DNA of 64,000 nucleotides from Streptomyces vinaceus (GTDB lineage Bacteria; Actinomycetota; Actinomycetes; Streptomycetales; Streptomycetaceae): contig NZ_CP023692.1 of NCBI RefSeq assembly GCF_008704935.1, forward strand, positions 4,486,001 to 4,550,000. The letters run 5' to 3'. A program made the translations under genes and the position numbers. The notes beneath the pieces are model-generated. The model was not told where the DNA came from and did no database searches. It worked only from the letters and a program-made list of their open reading frames with translations. This document shows, one piece after another, positions 1-9,920 of this stretch (its first letter is position 1; every line of letters begins with the position of its first letter).

Positions 1-550
1 CGGTGCGCTCGTGGTCGGCGCCGGGGGCCGGAGCCTGGACCGGTACGAAGTCGGGGTGTGAGGGGTGGCGCCGGCGGGCGGCGGCCAGCTCGGCCGAGTC
101 CTCGGGATACTCGTCGACGGCTTCGTCGCCCAGCACCGGCTCCAGACCCACCAGGTCGGCCTGGCGGGGCAGGAAGACGGCCGGGCCGTCCTCACCGAGG
201 CCGGGCAGGCCGCCGAGCAGCGAGGTAGGGGTGTCCCCGGCGAAGCGAGGGGAAGCGTCCGCGGCGTCGCGCGCCTCCTGCGCGGCCCAGAAGGCCCGGG
301 CCTCGGCGAGCTCGCGCTCGCGCTCCTCGGCCAGGGCCTCGGCCACGGCGGCTCGTATCTCGGCGGCGGGGGACTGGACGGCACTGCGGGCGTGCGGGAC
401 GGTCGTGCCGCGGGTGTGGGCGGGCGTCGCCAGCTCACCGCGGAGGGCCGTCACCTGCTTGCGCAGGCCGTGTACGGCGTGCAGCGCAGCAGCGCCCACG
501 GCCGCGGCGGCGGCCGTGGTCAGCAGCAGGGCAAGAGACATGGCGCTCAC
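1..550 (-). CDS. Membrane-anchored hypothetical protein, 3' end cut by window edge
   Basis: I do not recognise the family. The GTG start at 550 is preceded by AGGAG seven bases away, and the frame stays open for 183 codons to the window edge, so the C-terminus is missing. Residues 4-25 form an Ala/Leu-rich hydrophobic segment (signal anchor or uncleaved signal peptide). A charged stretch follows (about residues 65-85, rich in Glu/Ala/Arg) that could be helical or coiled coil, then an acidic, Pro-rich region. The frame on the opposite strand is a GC-driven shadow. It is divergent from nothing nearby; the 505 bp upstream hold only repeats. The product is probably anchored to the cytoplasmic membrane. 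Function unknown. Confidence 0.7.
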   Translation of the reverse strand, partial: MSAMSLALLLTTAAAAAVGAAALHAVHGLRKQVTALRGELATPAHTRGTTVPHARSAVQSPAAEIRAAVAEALAEERERELAEARAFWAAQEARDAADASPRFAGDTPTSLLGGLPGLGEDGPAVFLPRQADLVGLEPVLGDEAVDEYPEDSAELAAARRRHPSHPDFVPVQAPAPGADHERT

Positions 551-778
551 TGACTAACTCCTGGTTGATTCGATCCCCCGACTTCCTACATCAGAGTGTC
601 CTGACCTGGGAATGGCGTGCAGTGCATTACGTCACGAATTGGACAGGGCTTTCGTCACACGGGGCCCCTGCAAAACTGCTCTGACCTGCGCAAATGCCGA
701 ACCCCCAGGACGAAGGTCACATCCTGGGGGAGATTCGGTCACAGGTCGGCCGCGACGGGGTTGGATCCGGCGCCGTTA

Positions 779-811
779 CGCCGCAAGGGATCAAGCGGAA
801 CCCTTGCGGCG
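779..811. terminator. Perfect 11-bp hairpin between repeats and gene 1
   Basis: Arms 779-789 (CGCCGCAAGGG) and 801-811 are perfect complements around an 11-nt loop. There is no clear T-tract. It lies beyond the 103-bp repeats downstream of the minus-strand thiolase, so it could be that gene's displaced terminator. Confidence 0.5.
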
Positions 812-841
812 TCTGGACGCCGAACGGGCTCAGCTCAGGCT

Positions 842-1071
842 GCTCCGGCTCAGCTCAGGCGCTCGCCTCTCTTGGTCGCGCTGATCCTCGCCACCGCTGC
901 GGGCAGGTGCCGCCGTTCGTTCCTCACGGCGACCCCTACCCTCCGCTCCGGCTCAGCTCAGGCGCTCGCCTCTCTTGGTCGCGCTGATCCTCGCCACCGC
1001 TGCGGGCAGGTGCCGCCGTTCGTTCCTCACGGCGACCCCTACCCTCCGCTCCGGCTCAGCTCAGGCGCTCG
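842..1071. repeat. 103-bp tandem repeat, two full copies plus a 24-bp partial
   Basis: Copies at 842-944 and 945-1047 are identical by eye. A third, partial copy (1048-1071) covers the last codons and stop of the minus-strand thiolase gene. Each full copy therefore carries an extra copy of the gene's final codons (Glu-Arg-Leu-Ser-stop). The rest of the 551-1055 gap shows no credible gene. It holds these repeats, the hairpin at 779-811 and the upstream region of the first gene. Confidence 0.9.
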
Positions 1072-2276
1072 ATGACCATCGCCATGCCCTGGCCGCCGCC
1101 CACGCACATCGTTTCGAGGCCGAACTGCTTGTCGTGGAACTGCAGGCTGTTGATCAGCGTGCCGGTGATGCGGGCGCCGGTCATGCCGAACGGGTGGCCG
1201 ACCGCGATGGCGCCGCCGTTGACGTTCAGCTTCTCCAGCGGGATCTCCAGGTCGCGGTACGACGGGATGACCTGGGCCGCGAAGGCCTCGTTGATCTCGA
1301 ACAGGTCGATGTCGCCCACGGTCAGGCCGGCGCGCTTCAGGGCCTGCTTCGACGCCTCGACCGGGCCGAGGCCCATGATCTCGGGGGAGAGGCCGGTGAC
1401 GCCGGTGGAGACGATCCGCGCCAGCGGGGTCAGGCCCAGCTCCCGCGCCTTGGTGTCGCTCATGATGACCAGCGCGGCGGCGCCGTCGTTGAGCGGGCAG
1501 CAGTTGGCGGCCGTGACCAGGCCGTCGGGGCGGAAGACGGGCTTGAGGCCCTGGACGCCCTCCAGGGTCACGCCGGCGCGCGGGCCGTCGTCGGCGGAGA
1601 CGACGGTGCCGTCCGGGGTGGTGACCGGGGTGATCTCCCGCTCCCAGAAGCCGTTCTTGATGGCGGCCTCGGCGAGGTTCTGCGAGCGGACGCCGAACTC
1701 GTCCATGTCCTGGCGGGTCACGCCCTTGACCCGGGCCAGGTTCTCGGCGGTCTGGCCCATCGCGATGTACGCGTCGGGGACGAGGCCGTCCTCGCGCGGG
1801 TCGTGCCAGGAGGAACCCTCGCTCTGCGCGACGGCGGCCGTACGGGCCTCCGCCTCGGCGAAGAGCGGGTTGTGGGTGTCGGGCCAGGAGTCGGAGTTGC
1901 CCTTGGCGAACCGCGAGACCATCTCGACGCCGGCCGAGATGAAGACGTCGCCCTCGCCGGCCTTGATGGCGTGCAGCGCCATGCGGGAGGTCTGGAGGGA
2001 GGAGGAGCAGTAGCGGGTGATCGTGGTGCCGGGCAGGTAGTCCATGCCCATCTGCACGGCCACGATGCGGGCCAGGTTGTTGCCCTGCTCGCCGCCGGGC
2101 AGGCCGCAGCCGAGCATCAGGTCGTCGATCTGGCGCGGGTCCAGCTCGGGGACCTTGGCGAGGGCGGCCTGGATGATCGTGGCGGTCAGGTCGTCCGGAC
2201 GCACGTCCTTGAGGGAGCCCTTGAAGGCGCGCCCGATGGGGGAGCGGGCGGTGGAAACGATGACTGCTTCGGGCAT
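1056..2276 (-). CDS. Acetyl-CoA acetyltransferase / thiolase
   Basis: This 406-residue cytoplasmic thiolase either cleaves 3-ketoacyl-CoA with CoA or condenses two acetyl-CoA. The nucleophile is Cys90 (TRYCSSSLQ). His361 in GHPFGMTG and Cys391 in CVGGGQG complete the active site. The chosen ATG (MPEAVIVSTARSPIG) has GGAG upstream and starts at the family's usual position; an in-frame upstream ATG at 2321 would add 15 unrelated residues. The length is normal for the family. Sequence alone does not separate the biosynthetic type from the beta-oxidation type. The last codons are duplicated in the 103-bp repeats just downstream. Confidence 0.93.
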   Translation of the reverse strand: MPEAVIVSTARSPIGRAFKGSLKDVRPDDLTATIIQAALAKVPELDPRQIDDLMLGCGLPGGEQGNNLARIVAVQMGMDYLPGTTITRYCSSSLQTSRMALHAIKAGEGDVFISAGVEMVSRFAKGNSDSWPDTHNPLFAEAEARTAAVAQSEGSSWHDPREDGLVPDAYIAMGQTAENLARVKGVTRQDMDEFGVRSQNLAEAAIKNGFWEREITPVTTPDGTVVSADDGPRAGVTLEGVQGLKPVFRPDGLVTAANCCPLNDGAAALVIMSDTKARELGLTPLARIVSTGVTGLSPEIMGLGPVEASKQALKRAGLTVGDIDLFEINEAFAAQVIPSYRDLEIPLEKLNVNGGAIAVGHPFGMTGARITGTLINSLQFHDKQFGLETMCVGGGQGMAMVIERLS

Positions 2277-2486
2277 CGGGGCTCCAAGGGGGGTGAGTTG
2301 CGGCTCGTTGCTGGACCGCAAGCGAAGTTACCGGCCCGTACGGTCGAGGTCACCGGCTCGGGCGTGTGATGCCGGTCGCTCCGCGGGTGGAACGCGCCGG
2401 GCCGGCCGTCTGTTCCGGCCCGCGGACGCGCCCCGGGGGCCGGGGCCGCCACCCGGGCGGCGGCCCCGGCCCCGCGGCGGCGGACC

Positions 2487-3560
2487 TCAGCCCGGGGACG
2501 GGGTGTCGGCCCGCGGCGGGGACCCGGCCCCCGCCGGGGAGGCCGGAGCGGCCGCCAGGTCCTCGGCCGGGACCCGCCTGCGGCGGCGGTGCTTGAGCAG
2601 GGCCCACGGCCCGCGGGCCGGGGTGACCTCCGTGCCCGCCTGCCCGGCGGCGGCCGACGCCGCCTTGGCCACCGGCAGCATGTCCTCGTCCCGCGCCACC
2701 TCCAGCCGGTCCGACTCGGGCCACAGGGACAGCGCCGCGCACAGCGTGGGCAGGACGGCCATGGCCGCCGTCGCGTAGCCCTCCGCCGAGGGGTGGTACG
2801 AGTCCGGGCCGAACATCTCGCGCGGGTTCGCCGCGAACTCCGGGCCCAGCAGGTCACCCATCGAGACCGTACGGGCCCCCAGCGCGACGACCCCTATCGT
2901 CTGCGCGGCGGCCAGCTGGCGCGAGACCCGCCGGGCCAGCCAGCGCAGCGGCTGGTAGACCGGCTCGATGGTGCCCAGGTCGGGGCAGGTGCCGACCACC
3001 ACTTCGGAGCCGGCGAGCCGCAGTCTCCGTACCGCCGAGGTCAGGTGGCGCACCGACTGCGTCGGCGGCATCCGCCGCGTCACGTCGTTCGCGCCGATCA
3101 TGATCACGCATACGTGCGGCGGGGGCAGCTCCCCGTCCAGGAGCAGCCCCGCCTGCCGGTCGAGATCGTCGGACATGGCCCCCGAGACGGCCACGTTCCG
3201 CAGCTCCACCGGCCGCTCGGCCACCGCCGCCAGCCCCGAGGCGAGCAGCGCGGCCGGGGTCTGTCTGGCTCTGCGCACGCCGAGTCCCGCGGCCGTGGAG
3301 TCGCCCAGCATGCCGAGCCGCAGCGGCCCCGCGTCGGGATCCGGACCGGCGGCGAGCAGCGCCGCGAACTCGCTCCCGTACAGCCCGTCCGCCCGCGGCG
3401 GATCGCCGAGCCCGGTGCCCACCGTCCGCTTCGCGAACTGGACCTCCGCCAGCACCAGCCCCACGGCGGCGACCCCGACCAGCCCGAGCCCGCCTCCGCC
3501 GTACGCCGCGCCCGCCGCGATCCGGCGGGCCGTCCTCGCCCTGGACACCCCTCCAGCCAC
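2487..3560 (-). CDS. SGNH/GDSL-family hydrolase, membrane-anchored or secreted
   Basis: 357 residues. A basic N-terminus (RARTARR) and a Gly/Val-rich hydrophobic segment (about 14-40) suggest a signal anchor or signal peptide. The SGNH blocks are all present: Ser88 in GDSTAAG, Gly/Asn158 in GAND, and Asp253/His256 in DSYHPS. This is a lipase/esterase-like hydrolase acting outside the membrane; its substrate is unknown. The C-terminal 80 residues are basic, then Pro/Ala-rich, and are not part of the fold. The GTG start at 3560 has AGGAAGG upstream. It is divergent from the CBS gene across about 120 bp, which must hold both promoters. Confidence 0.88.
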   Translation of the reverse strand: MAGGVSRARTARRIAAGAAYGGGGLGLVGVAAVGLVLAEVQFAKRTVGTGLGDPPRADGLYGSEFAALLAAGPDPDAGPLRLGMLGDSTAAGLGVRRARQTPAALLASGLAAVAERPVELRNVAVSGAMSDDLDRQAGLLLDGELPPPHVCVIMIGANDVTRRMPPTQSVRHLTSAVRRLRLAGSEVVVGTCPDLGTIEPVYQPLRWLARRVSRQLAAAQTIGVVALGARTVSMGDLLGPEFAANPREMFGPDSYHPSAEGYATAAMAVLPTLCAALSLWPESDRLEVARDEDMLPVAKAASAAAGQAGTEVTPARGPWALLKHRRRRRVPAEDLAAAPASPAGAGSPPRADTPSPG

Positions 3561-3679
3561 CTTCCCTTCCTGCCGGGTCCCGATGACCTACCTGCCCCGT
3601 ACTGACGGTCGGCCAATCCCTTTCCGCATAGTCTGGCGGGACCTCCCGGAGAACCCGTGGAGTCCCCTCCCTGGAGAAC

Positions 3680-5065
3680 ATGGTGCAATTCCACGACTCG
3701 ATGATCAGCCTCGTCGGCAACACCCCGCTGGTGAAGCTCAACCGTGTGACCGAAGGCCTGCAGGCCACCGTCCTTGCCAAGGTCGAGTACTTCAATCCCG
3801 GTGGATCCGTTAAGGACCGGATCGCCGTCCGGATGATCGAGGCCGCCGAGCAGAGCGGTGCCCTCAAGCCCGGTGGCACCATCGTGGAGCCCACCAGCGG
3901 CAACACCGGTGTAGGACTCGCCATCGTCGCCCAGCAGAAGGGCTACAAGTGCATCTTCGTCTGCCCTGACAAGGTGTCCATGGACAAGATCAACGTGATG
4001 CGCGCGTACGGAGCCGAGGTGGTGGTCTGCCCGACCGCCGTCGACCCGGAGCACCCGGACTCGTACTACAACGTCTCCGACCGCCTCGCGCGCGAGCCCG
4101 GCGCCTGGAAGCCCGACCAGTACAGCAACCCGAACAACCCCCGTTCGCACTACGAAACCACCGGTCCCGAGCTGTGGGACCAGACGGAGGGGAAGATCAC
4201 CCACTTCGTCGCGGGCGTCGGCACCGGCGGCACGATTTCGGGTACCGGCAACTACCTCAAGGAGGTGTCCGGCGGCAAGGTCAAGGTCATCGGCGCCGAC
4301 CCCGAGGGCTCGGTCTACTCCGGCGGCTCGGGCCGGCCGTACCTGGTCGAGGGCGTCGGCGAGGACTTCTGGCCGACCGCGTACGACCCGAACGTGACGG
4401 ACGAGATCATCGCGGTGTCCGACAAGGACTCCTTCCAGATGACCCGCCGCCTCGCCAAGGAGGAGGGCCTGCTCGTCGGCGGCTCCTGCGGCATGGCGGT
4501 CGTCGCGGCGCTGAAGGCCGCCGAGGGGCTCGGCCCGGACGACGTGGTCGTCGTCCTGCTGCCGGACAGCGGCCGCGGCTACCTCAGCAAGATCTTCAGC
4601 GACGAGTGGATGGCGGGACACGGCTTCCTGGAGGAGGCCGGCCCGGCGGCCCGCATCGGCGACGTGCTGAACGACAAGGAGGGCGGCATCCCCTCCCTCG
4701 TCCACATGCACCCCGAGGAGACCGTGGGCGAGGCCATCGACGTGCTGCGCGAGTACGGCGTCTCGCAGATGCCGATCGTCAAGCCCGGCGCGGGCCACCC
4801 GGACGTGATGGCCGCCGAGGTCATCGGCTCGGTCGTGGAGAAGGAGCTGCTGGCGGCGCTGTTCGCCAAGCAGGCCTCGCTGTCCGACCCACTGGAGAAG
4901 CACATGAGCCGGCCGCTGCCGCAGGTCGGTTCGGGCGAGCCGGTCTCGGAGCTGATGTCCGTACTGGGCGAGGCGGACGCGGCGATCGTGCTGGTCGAGG
5001 GCAAGCCGACCGGCGTGGTGAGCCGTCAGGACCTGCTGGCGTTCCTCGCCAAGGGCGCGAAGTAG
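3680..5065 (+). CDS. cbs: Cystathionine beta-synthase (PLP core plus CBS domain pair)
   Basis: 461 residues. It condenses homocysteine and serine to cystathionine in transsulfuration, in the cytoplasm. The PLP-binding Lys45 is in NPGGSVKDR, the substrate loop is TSGNTG, and GTGGTISGT binds the cofactor phosphate. Residues from about 335 to the end form two CBS motifs, as in Mycobacterium Rv1077-type enzymes. The ATG has GGAG about 7 bases upstream. An O-acetylserine sulfhydrylase is the main alternative, but the C-terminal CBS pair and length favour cystathionine beta-synthase. The gene ends before a strong bidirectional hairpin. ahcY at 60.99 kb makes the homocysteine substrate. Confidence 0.92.
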   Translation: MVQFHDSMISLVGNTPLVKLNRVTEGLQATVLAKVEYFNPGGSVKDRIAVRMIEAAEQSGALKPGGTIVEPTSGNTGVGLAIVAQQKGYKCIFVCPDKVSMDKINVMRAYGAEVVVCPTAVDPEHPDSYYNVSDRLAREPGAWKPDQYSNPNNPRSHYETTGPELWDQTEGKITHFVAGVGTGGTISGTGNYLKEVSGGKVKVIGADPEGSVYSGGSGRPYLVEGVGEDFWPTAYDPNVTDEIIAVSDKDSFQMTRRLAKEEGLLVGGSCGMAVVAALKAAEGLGPDDVVVVLLPDSGRGYLSKIFSDEWMAGHGFLEEAGPAARIGDVLNDKEGGIPSLVHMHPEETVGEAIDVLREYGVSQMPIVKPGAGHPDVMAAEVIGSVVEKELLAALFAKQASLSDPLEKHMSRPLPQVGSGEPVSELMSVLGEADAAIVLVEGKPTGVVSRQDLLAFLAKGAK

Positions 5066-5307
5066 CCGCGAAGTGCCGGGGAGCCGTGGCGCGATGACGC
5101 CGTGCCGGGCCGTCGCACAAACGGTACGGGCCCGTCATGTGGCGGCAGCACCGGCTTAACACGGCTCCGGCACAGTGGTGGTTGTCGGCAGGGAACGCGC
5201 GAAGCTCCCGGCCGGCACCACCGAACGGCGTTGGCGTACTTCCGGAGCGGCTCCCGGACCGCGTGAACGCCACGGACGCGGACGGCCCTGACCCGGCCCG
5301 TGTCCTT

Positions 5308-5366
5308 CGCGGGGACCGCCGTCGTCCCGCCCCTCGCTCCGACGCGAGGGTGCGGCGGTCCCCGCG
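5308..5366. terminator. Bidirectional terminator between convergent genes
   Basis: A 14-bp perfect stem (5308-5321 with 5353-5366) encloses an inner CCCTCG/CGAGGG hairpin. It sits between the plus-strand CBS gene (ending 5065) and the minus-strand membrane protein (ending 5389). The rest of 5066-5388 shows no gene. Confidence 0.8.
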
Positions 5367-5388
5367 CACACCCTTGTGGTCCGGTGCG

Positions 5389-5766
5389 TCACTCGGCCTT
5401 GTCGCGCAGGCGCAGGCGCAGGTGCTTCCTCGCGTGGATGAAGTTCACGCCGAGTACGCCCGCCCAGGCGACCAGCAGGCCGCTGAGCCCCGCCTGCGCG
5501 GCGCCGATCGCCGACAGCGGGATCGCGAGGACCAGCGTGACGACGGCGAAGCCGAAGCGCTCGCCGAAACCGCCGTCCAGCGGGGCCGGCCGGCCGGCCG
5601 GGCCGCCGCGGGCGGCGGCCAGGCGCTCCTCGGCCAGCCTGCGCCGGACCTGGGTGTCGACCTTCTCCACGAAGGAGTCCACGAGCGCGGCCTCGTAGTC
5701 CGGCCCCAGCTCGCGCCGGGCGTCCAACGTCGCGTCGAGTTCCTTCTTCAGCTCCTGGGACTCCAT
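5389..5766 (-). CDS. Small integral membrane protein, unknown function
   Basis: 125 residues. An acidic, probably helical N-terminal half (residues 1-60, MESQELKKELDATLD onward) precedes two hydrophobic segments at about 72-90 and 93-110 and a basic tail (HARKHLRLRLRDK). The shape suggests a cytoplasmic N-terminus and a two-pass membrane hairpin, as in other small actinobacterial membrane proteins with an N-terminal helical domain. No enzymatic motif is visible. The ATG at 5766 lacks a strong ribosome-binding site, so the start is slightly uncertain. It is convergent with the CBS gene and its upstream region faces the RpiR regulator. I do not know its function. Confidence 0.75.
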   Translation of the reverse strand: MESQELKKELDATLDARRELGPDYEAALVDSFVEKVDTQVRRRLAEERLAAARGGPAGRPAPLDGGFGERFGFAVVTLVLAIPLSAIGAAQAGLSGLLVAWAGVLGVNFIHARKHLRLRLRDKAE

Positions 5767-5892
5767 GCGCCCAGCGTAGGAACGGCCGGCGGCCCGGACA
5801 CTGGGGTTAGCCCCCGTATCCCCGCCCGGCACGTCTCGCGGAGCGGTCCGCGGCTTGCCGTGCTGCATAAGCGCATGCAGAGTGCTCGATGA

Positions 5893-5904
5893 CTGAATAT
5901 TCAC
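5893..5904. promoter_or_regulatory. TGAATATTCA dyad upstream of the RpiR regulator
   Basis: CTGAATATTCAC lies 19 bases before the regulator's ATG and contains a perfect 10-bp palindrome. The half-site TGAAT/ATTCA recurs twice in the hut intergenic region (8195-8233), suggesting the regulator binds here and controls itself (inference). Confidence 0.5.
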
Positions 5905-5922
5905 GGGGACGGAGGGGTCGGG

Positions 5923-6768
5923 ATGAGCGACAGCCCGGCAGCGCGGCTGCAGAAGCTGTTCGAGGGGCACCGGCTGACGCCCACCCAGCGGCGGATCGCC
6001 CACTGCATGGTGCGCGGGGCGGCCGACGTGCCGTTCCTGTCGAGCGTCGAGCTCGCCGACCTGGCCGGGGTGAGCCAGCCGTCCGTGACCCGCTTCGCGG
6101 TGGCGCTCGGCTTCGACGGCTATCCGGCGCTGCGCCGGCACCTGCGCGAGGTGGCTCCCGCCGAGCGCGCCGCGGCCGCCGCGCAGGAGGACGCGTACAA
6201 CGAGTACCAGCAGGCCGTCCAGGGCGAGATCGAGAACCTGCGGCAGCTGTCGGCGATGCTCGCCGATCCTTCGCCGGTCGAGGAGGCGGGCCGGGTGCTG
6301 GCCGGGTCCCGTCCGCTGCCCGTACTGGGACTGCGCGCCGCGTCCTCGCAGGCGCGCGGGTTCGCGTACTTCGCCGCCAAGGTGCATCCGGACGTACGGC
6401 TGCTCGACGAGGGCGGCTCGATGCTCGCCGACCGGATCGACGCGGCGGCGGGGGCGGGGGCCTCGGCCCTGTTGTGCTTCGCGCTGCCGCGTCATCCGCG
6501 GGAGGTGGCGGAGGCGCTGGACCACGCGCGCGAGGCGGGGCTGAAGGTGGTGACGGTCGCCGATTCGGCCTTCGCTCCGGTGGCCCGCTCCTCGGACCTG
6601 CTGATCCCGGCGCCGGTCGGCACGGGCCTCGCCTTCGACACGGCCTGCGCGCCGATGCTGCTGGGCCGGGTCCTCCTGGAGGCGATGGCCGACGCCCTCC
6701 CCGACGCCCAGGCCCGCCTGGAGGCCTTCGACGCCCGGGCGGCGGCGCGGGGCCTGTTCGTGGAGTGA
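5923..6768 (+). CDS. MurR/RpiR-family transcriptional regulator (HTH plus SIS domain)
   Basis: 281 residues. Residues 1-77 form the RpiR-type winged helix-turn-helix (LADLAGVSQPSVTRFAVALGF is the recognition region, around 43-63). Residues 110-260 form a SIS fold that normally binds a phosphosugar or related effector. The start has GGAGG at about -10. It is convergent with the PLP enzyme at 6799 and lies next to the hut operon. Shared TGAAT/ATTCA dyads in front of this gene and in the hut intergenic region point to it as the local repressor or activator of histidine utilisation. Effector unknown. Confidence 0.88.
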   Translation: MSDSPAARLQKLFEGHRLTPTQRRIAHCMVRGAADVPFLSSVELADLAGVSQPSVTRFAVALGFDGYPALRRHLREVAPAERAAAAAQEDAYNEYQQAVQGEIENLRQLSAMLADPSPVEEAGRVLAGSRPLPVLGLRAASSQARGFAYFAAKVHPDVRLLDEGGSMLADRIDAAAGAGASALLCFALPRHPREVAEALDHAREAGLKVVTVADSAFAPVARSSDLLIPAPVGTGLAFDTACAPMLLGRVLLEAMADALPDAQARLEAFDARAAARGLFVE

Positions 6769-6798
6769 CCCCCGGGCCCCGGACCCCCGGCCCCCGGG

Positions 6799-8151
6799 CT
6801 ACAGCAGCGCGTCGCGCAGGGGGCCGCCGGATTCGGCGACGATCTCCGCGAGGGACTGGGCGGGGCGGACCTCCGCGAAGCGGACCCCGCCCTCCGGGGT
6901 GACCGTGAAGCCGTGCACCGCCGGGCGCGGGAGGCTGTTGTAGCCGTAGTGGGCGGTGAAGAAGTACGCGCCGGTGTCCGGGACGCCGATCAGGTCGCCC
7001 GGGGCCAGCGGCGGCAGCTCCCGGGCCGTCGCCAGGAGGTCCCCCGCGAAGCAGGCCGGACCGGCCACGTCCTGGGCCACCGGGTCGCCGTCCTTCGGGG
7101 CCCCCTTGGCGTCGTACGGCAGGATCCGCAGCGGCCACTGGGCCGGGGCGTAGACCGTCCGGGTCGCCAGCTGCACCCCCGCGTGGGTGAGCGCGATCGG
7201 CCGGGCCCCCGTGCTCTTGGTGTACTCGACCCGGGCCAGCACCAGCCCGTGCTTGGCCAGCAGCGACCGGCCGAACTCCGTCACCAGCCCGTACCCGCCG
7301 TCGAAGAGCGCGGGCACCGCCTCGCGCAGCGCGCCGACGTACTGCGCGTACGTCGGCGCCCGCTCGTCCGAGGCGAAGTTCACGGGCAGGCCGCCCCCGA
7401 TGTCGAGGGTGTCGACCTGGCGCCGGCCGGCCGCCGCGTTGATCTCCTCGGCGAGGTCGTGGAGGTCCCGCACCCCTTGCGCGATCAGGGGGAGGGGGAC
7501 GCCCTGGGAGCCCGAGTGGACGTGCAGCCGGGTCAGCCACGGGCGGTCGAGGTAGGCGCGGACCAGCCGGTCACGGGCTCCGGGGTCGCGCAGGGCGACG
7601 CCGAACTTCGAGGTCGCCGTGGCCGTGGACAGGGCGCCGATGGTGCCGGCCCCGGTCTGGGGGTTGATCCGCACGCCGATCGGGGACCGGACCGGTCCCG
7701 CGCCGACCAGGGCGTCGAGCCGTTCCAGTTCCTGGAGGTTGTCGGCGTTGACGGCGACGCCCAGCGCCAGGGCCTCGCGCAGCTCGGCCGCCGTCTTGGC
7801 GGGGGAGTCCAGCACGGTCCGGGCGGCCGGTACCCCGGCCGCCCGGGCCAGCGCCAGCTCGCCGGGGCCGGCCACCTCGCAGCCGATCCCGGCCTCCGCC
7901 AGCAGCCGCAGCACCGGCACCAGCGGGCAGGCCTTCACCGCGAAGGCGTGCAAGGCGGGGGTGCCGGGCGCCAGCGCGGCCTCGAAGGCATCCTTCAGGG
8001 CGGCGGCGGAGGCCCGGATCCCGGCCGTGTCCAGCAGGCAGACCAGCGGCGGCGCCTCGTCTGTCCCGCCCACCAGGCCCTGCTCCACCGCGGCCCGTAC
8101 GGCCAGGTCCCGGCGCGCGGCGGCGCGCTGTGTGTGCATCTCGGCAGCCAT
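6799..8151 (-). CDS. PLP-dependent decarboxylase-like protein, alanine-racemase fold (LysA-related)
   Basis: 450 residues, type III PLP fold of diaminopimelate/ornithine decarboxylases. Lys73 in HAFAVKAC is the expected Schiff-base lysine. HVHSGSQG, the glycine loop GGGLPVNF and a GPACFAGD motif (matching the C-x-x-x-D active-site loop) are all present. It does not look like the housekeeping LysA; it resembles the divergent LysA-like enzymes found beside other metabolic genes. The substrate is unknown and may be an amino acid or amine related to the neighbouring histidine pathway. Transcribed divergently from hutU; they share a 104-bp intergenic region with the dyads. The ATG at 8151 is plausible; a second ATG lies four codons in. 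Confidence 0.8.
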   Translation of the reverse strand: MAAEMHTQRAAARRDLAVRAAVEQGLVGGTDEAPPLVCLLDTAGIRASAAALKDAFEAALAPGTPALHAFAVKACPLVPVLRLLAEAGIGCEVAGPGELALARAAGVPAARTVLDSPAKTAAELREALALGVAVNADNLQELERLDALVGAGPVRSPIGVRINPQTGAGTIGALSTATATSKFGVALRDPGARDRLVRAYLDRPWLTRLHVHSGSQGVPLPLIAQGVRDLHDLAEEINAAAGRRQVDTLDIGGGLPVNFASDERAPTYAQYVGALREAVPALFDGGYGLVTEFGRSLLAKHGLVLARVEYTKSTGARPIALTHAGVQLATRTVYAPAQWPLRILPYDAKGAPKDGDPVAQDVAGPACFAGDLLATARELPPLAPGDLIGVPDTGAYFFTAHYGYNSLPRPAVHGFTVTPEGGVRFAEVRPAQSLAEIVAESGGPLRDALL

Positions 8152-8194
8152 GTCCGCCAGCCAATCATCCGGCGGGTCGGCCCGCAGCTGTTGA

Positions 8195-8233
8195 CTGAAT
8201 CTATTCAGGGAGCCAGGATGTGAATAGATTGCC
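8195..8233. promoter_or_regulatory. Paired TGAAT/ATTCA operators in the divergent hutU promoter
   Basis: Site 1 is CTGAAT-CT-ATTCAG (8195-8208), a perfect 6+2+6 dyad. Site 2 at 8220-8233 reads GTGAAT-AG-ATTGCC. The 10-base blocks 8198-8207 and 8221-8230 are also exact inverted copies of each other. Placement between divergent genes and similarity to 5893-5904 suggest binding by the RpiR-type regulator. Confidence 0.6.
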
Positions 8234-8255
8234 CAACACCGGAGGAGGCACCGCC

Positions 8256-9916
<1,661 letters not shown>

Positions 9917-9920
<4 letters not shown>

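Noticed and set aside
3..557. Plus-strand reading frame over the first gene
   Set aside because: It is the GC-driven antisense of the minus-strand frame, which has a good ribosome site and hydrophobic start; composition and start signals favour the minus strand.
842..1071. Insertion sequence or CRISPR explanation for the 103-bp repeat
   Set aside because: No inverted ends, transposase or spacer pattern; direct tandem copies share the thiolase terminal codons.
8220..8255. Longer hutU start
   Set aside because: It lies in the operator and ribosome site; the later ATG has GGAGGAGG at perfect spacing.
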